Translations under genes and position numbers: made by a program | Shown: positions 15,554 through 16,865 of the stretch, piece by piece | Position numbering within the stretch: position 1 is the stretch's first letter | Layout: the number at the start of each line of letters is the position of its first letter | Assembly: GCA_030831135.1 (NCBI GenBank) | Contig: JAURLR010000086.1 | Span: forward strand, 1 to 16,865 | Direction: 5' to 3' | From: Alphaproteobacteria bacterium | GTDB taxonomy: Bacteria > Pseudomonadota > Alphaproteobacteria > UBA6615 | DNA: 16,865 bases | Notes under the pieces: generated by a model | The model's input: only the letters and a program-made list of their open reading frames with translations | What the model was told of the DNA's origin: nothing | Database searches by the model: none

Positions 15554-16381
15554 CTAGTTCGGGCTGGCATTGGGGAAAAACAGCTGCTGGCCGTTCACGC
15601 GGAAGGCGGCAATCGCGGCCTGTCCGCGCGGTCCGGTCAGCCAGTCGATGAGTTGTTCGGCCTCCTGCGCGCGGATATGCGGGTGCCGCGCCGGGTTCAC
15701 CAGCAACACGCCGTAAGGGTTGAACAGCGGCGGGTCGCCTTCGAGCAGGATGTCGAGATTGCCCCGGTTGCGGAAACTCAGCCAGGTGCCCCGGTCGGTC
15801 AGGGTATAGGCCCCCAGCCCCGCTGCGGTGTTGAGGGTCGCCCCCATGCCCGAGCCTGATTCCTTGTACCAGCCGCCCGAGGCCAATCCCGGGTCCACAT
15901 CGGTTCTGGCCCAAAGACGGCGTTCGGCCTTGTGGGTACCGCTGTCATCGCCGCGGGAGATGAAGATGGATCCGCTTGCCGCGATCTGCGCCAGCGCGCG
16001 GGACGCGTCTGTCATCCCGGAAATCCCTGCCGGATCGTCGCGCGGCCCGACGATCACGAAATCATTGAACATGACGTCGCGGCGATAGGCACCATGACCG
16101 TCGGCCACAAACGCATCCTCATCGGCACGCGCATGGACCAGCAGCACATCGGCATCCCCCTGACGGCCCAGATTGAGGGCAGCGCCCGTGCCGACCGCCA
16201 CAACCCGGACGGGGATGCCGGTTTCTGCGGTAAAGCGCGGCAGGATATCGCCGAGCAGGCCGGAGTTTTCCGTCGAGGTGGTGGAAGCCAGCGTGATGGG
16301 GCCCTGTGCCTGCGCCAGACCTGTGGCAGCCAGCGAGGGCAGCACTGCGAGAACCAGAATCCGAAGCAGACGCGTTACCAA
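15554..16381 (-). CDS. tupA: Tungstate ABC transporter substrate-binding protein TupA
   Basis: 275-residue periplasmic protein that captures tungstate (possibly also molybdate) for the TupBC transporter. The signal peptide is MVTRLLRILVLAVLPSLAAT then GLAQAQ, cleaved near AQA. Oxyanion-site motifs are visible: TTSTENSG (34-41), GTGAALNLGRQGDADVLLVH, MFNDFVIVGP, SRGDDSGTHKAE (142-153) and WYKESGSGMGATLN. The start is a TTG at 16381 inside the last codons of the ATPase gene (7-base overlap). GGGGAGA a few bases upstream supports it, and the signal peptide begins there. Strong family match; tungstate rather than molybdate specificity rests on the TTST and SRGDDSGTH signatures and is inferred. 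Confidence 0.92.
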   Translation of the reverse strand: MVTRLLRILVLAVLPSLAATGLAQAQGPITLASTTSTENSGLLGDILPRFTAETGIPVRVVAVGTGAALNLGRQGDADVLLVHARADEDAFVADGHGAYRRDVMFNDFVIVGPRDDPAGISGMTDASRALAQIAASGSIFISRGDDSGTHKAERRLWARTDVDPGLASGGWYKESGSGMGATLNTAAGLGAYTLTDRGTWLSFRNRGNLDILLEGDPPLFNPYGVLLVNPARHPHIRAQEAEQLIDWLTGPRGQAAIAAFRVNGQQLFFPNASPN

Positions 16382-16865
16382 AGCAGTTCTCCCCTCACGA
16401 AGGCGCTTGCCTCGTCGGTTTGCGGTGTGTCGAAAAACGCGTCTGCCGGTGCGAATTCCATCAGGCGGCCCTTGTGCAGGAACACGATCTCGTCGGCGAG
16501 GCGGCGGGCCTGGCCCAGATCATGGGTGGCCATGATGATCTTGGTGCCCGCGGCATGAAACCCCTCAACCAGGGATTCCACCGCGCGGGTGGCGGCGGGA
16601 TCGAGGCTGGCGGTGGGTTCATCGAGGAACAGCACCTCGGGTTCGGTCACCCAGGCACGCGCGAGCGCGAGGCGTTGCTGCTCACCCCCCGACATCAGCC
16701 GGGCCGGGCGGTTGGCCAGATGGGACAGCCCGGCCAGCGCGAGGGCCGCTTCGGCGCGTTCGCGGCGTTGCTTGCGGGGCACATCGCGGATTTTCAAGGT
16801 GTGCGTGATGTTGCCGATGGCCGTCCGGCGCAGCATCACCGGGCGCTGGAACACCATCGCCTGAC
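16375..16865 (-). CDS. tupC: Tungstate/molybdate ABC transporter ATP-binding protein TupC (partial, N-terminus off the right edge)
   Basis: Cytoplasmic ATPase subunit that powers the Tup importer. 162 codons are present before the stop. Visible elements are the Q-loop in QAMVFQRPVML at the edge, signature LMSGGEQQRLALARAW, Walker B EVLFLDEPTAS with the D-loop after it, and the H-loop histidine in IIMATHDLGQARRLADEI. Walker A lies outside the window. The frame stays open through 16865, so the Met at 16857 is internal and not the start. The C-terminus (ASAFVRGELLW) lacks a TOBE domain and is short, as in TupC rather than ModC. It overlaps tupA by 7 bases. The permease gene tupB is not in the window and is expected further right. 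Confidence 0.88.
   Translation of the reverse strand, partial: QAMVFQRPVMLRRTAIGNITHTLKIRDVPRKQRRERAEAALALAGLSHLANRPARLMSGGEQQRLALARAWVTEPEVLFLDEPTASLDPAATRAVESLVEGFHAAGTKIIMATHDLGQARRLADEIVFLHKGRLMEFAPADAFFDTPQTDEASAFVRGELLW

Noticed and set aside
14568..15914. A 448-codon open frame on the - strand across tupA and the PF04392 gene
   Set aside because: It is out of frame with both clear genes, is rich in Arg/Pro/Gly typical of shifted GC-rich frames and bridges two real genes.

Overview
The window is GC-rich chromosomal DNA with tightly packed genes, short or overlapping gene junctions and frequent GTG/TTG starts. Gene content (an NAD kinase with GGDGF, a linB-like haloalkane dehalogenase, tungstate transport genes with an excisionase-type HTH regulator, a small secreted protein with an HAG-YYPEP motif) suggests an alphaproteobacterium, perhaps Rhodospirillales-like. 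This is inference from protein families, not a phylogeny. No rRNA, tRNA, CRISPR array, insertion sequence or prophage gene was seen, and no intergenic gap reaches 300 bases.

Layout. 1-594 (-) is the start of a 3-hydroxyisobutyrate dehydrogenase-like gene that runs off the left edge. Divergent from it, 712-4997 (+) is a run of six closely spaced genes: ChaC-type gamma-glutamylcyclotransferase, DUF938 methyltransferase-like protein, VOC protein, zinc-free quinone oxidoreductase, haloalkane dehalogenase and TauE/SafE-type permease. It reads as a small-molecule or electrophile detoxification block. 5016-9290 is all on the minus strand: a second VOC protein, NAD kinase, an AstE/AspA-like metalloamidohydrolase and an AbrB-type membrane protein (the last three overlap and look translationally coupled), then a GloB-like metallo-beta-lactamase hydrolase.

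9392-12330 is the most unusual part. Two neighbouring convergent genes are each cut by one in-frame TAA. One encodes a small secreted protein (stop at 9497-9499). The other encodes a large membrane-anchored protein with an acidic linker, Sel1 repeats and ankyrin repeats (stop at 11056-11058). In both, recognisable protein continues in the same frame past the stop, with no ATG/GTG/TTG before the conserved region resumes. TAA is a real stop elsewhere, for example directly after the C-terminal Gly-Gly of MoaA, so code reassignment is unlikely. Recent nonsense mutation or assembly error are the main readings.

12349-16865 is a molybdenum/tungsten region: moaA (molybdopterin synthesis), a divergent HTH plus periplasmic-binding-like regulator, a PF04392-type binding protein, the tungstate-binding protein TupA and the partial ABC ATPase TupC at the right edge. 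The regulator and the PF04392 gene overlap tail to tail by 41 bases.

I found no convincing wholly new defence or mobile system. The best leads are the paired nonsense codons, the dehalogenase-containing block and the extra binding protein in the tungstate operon.
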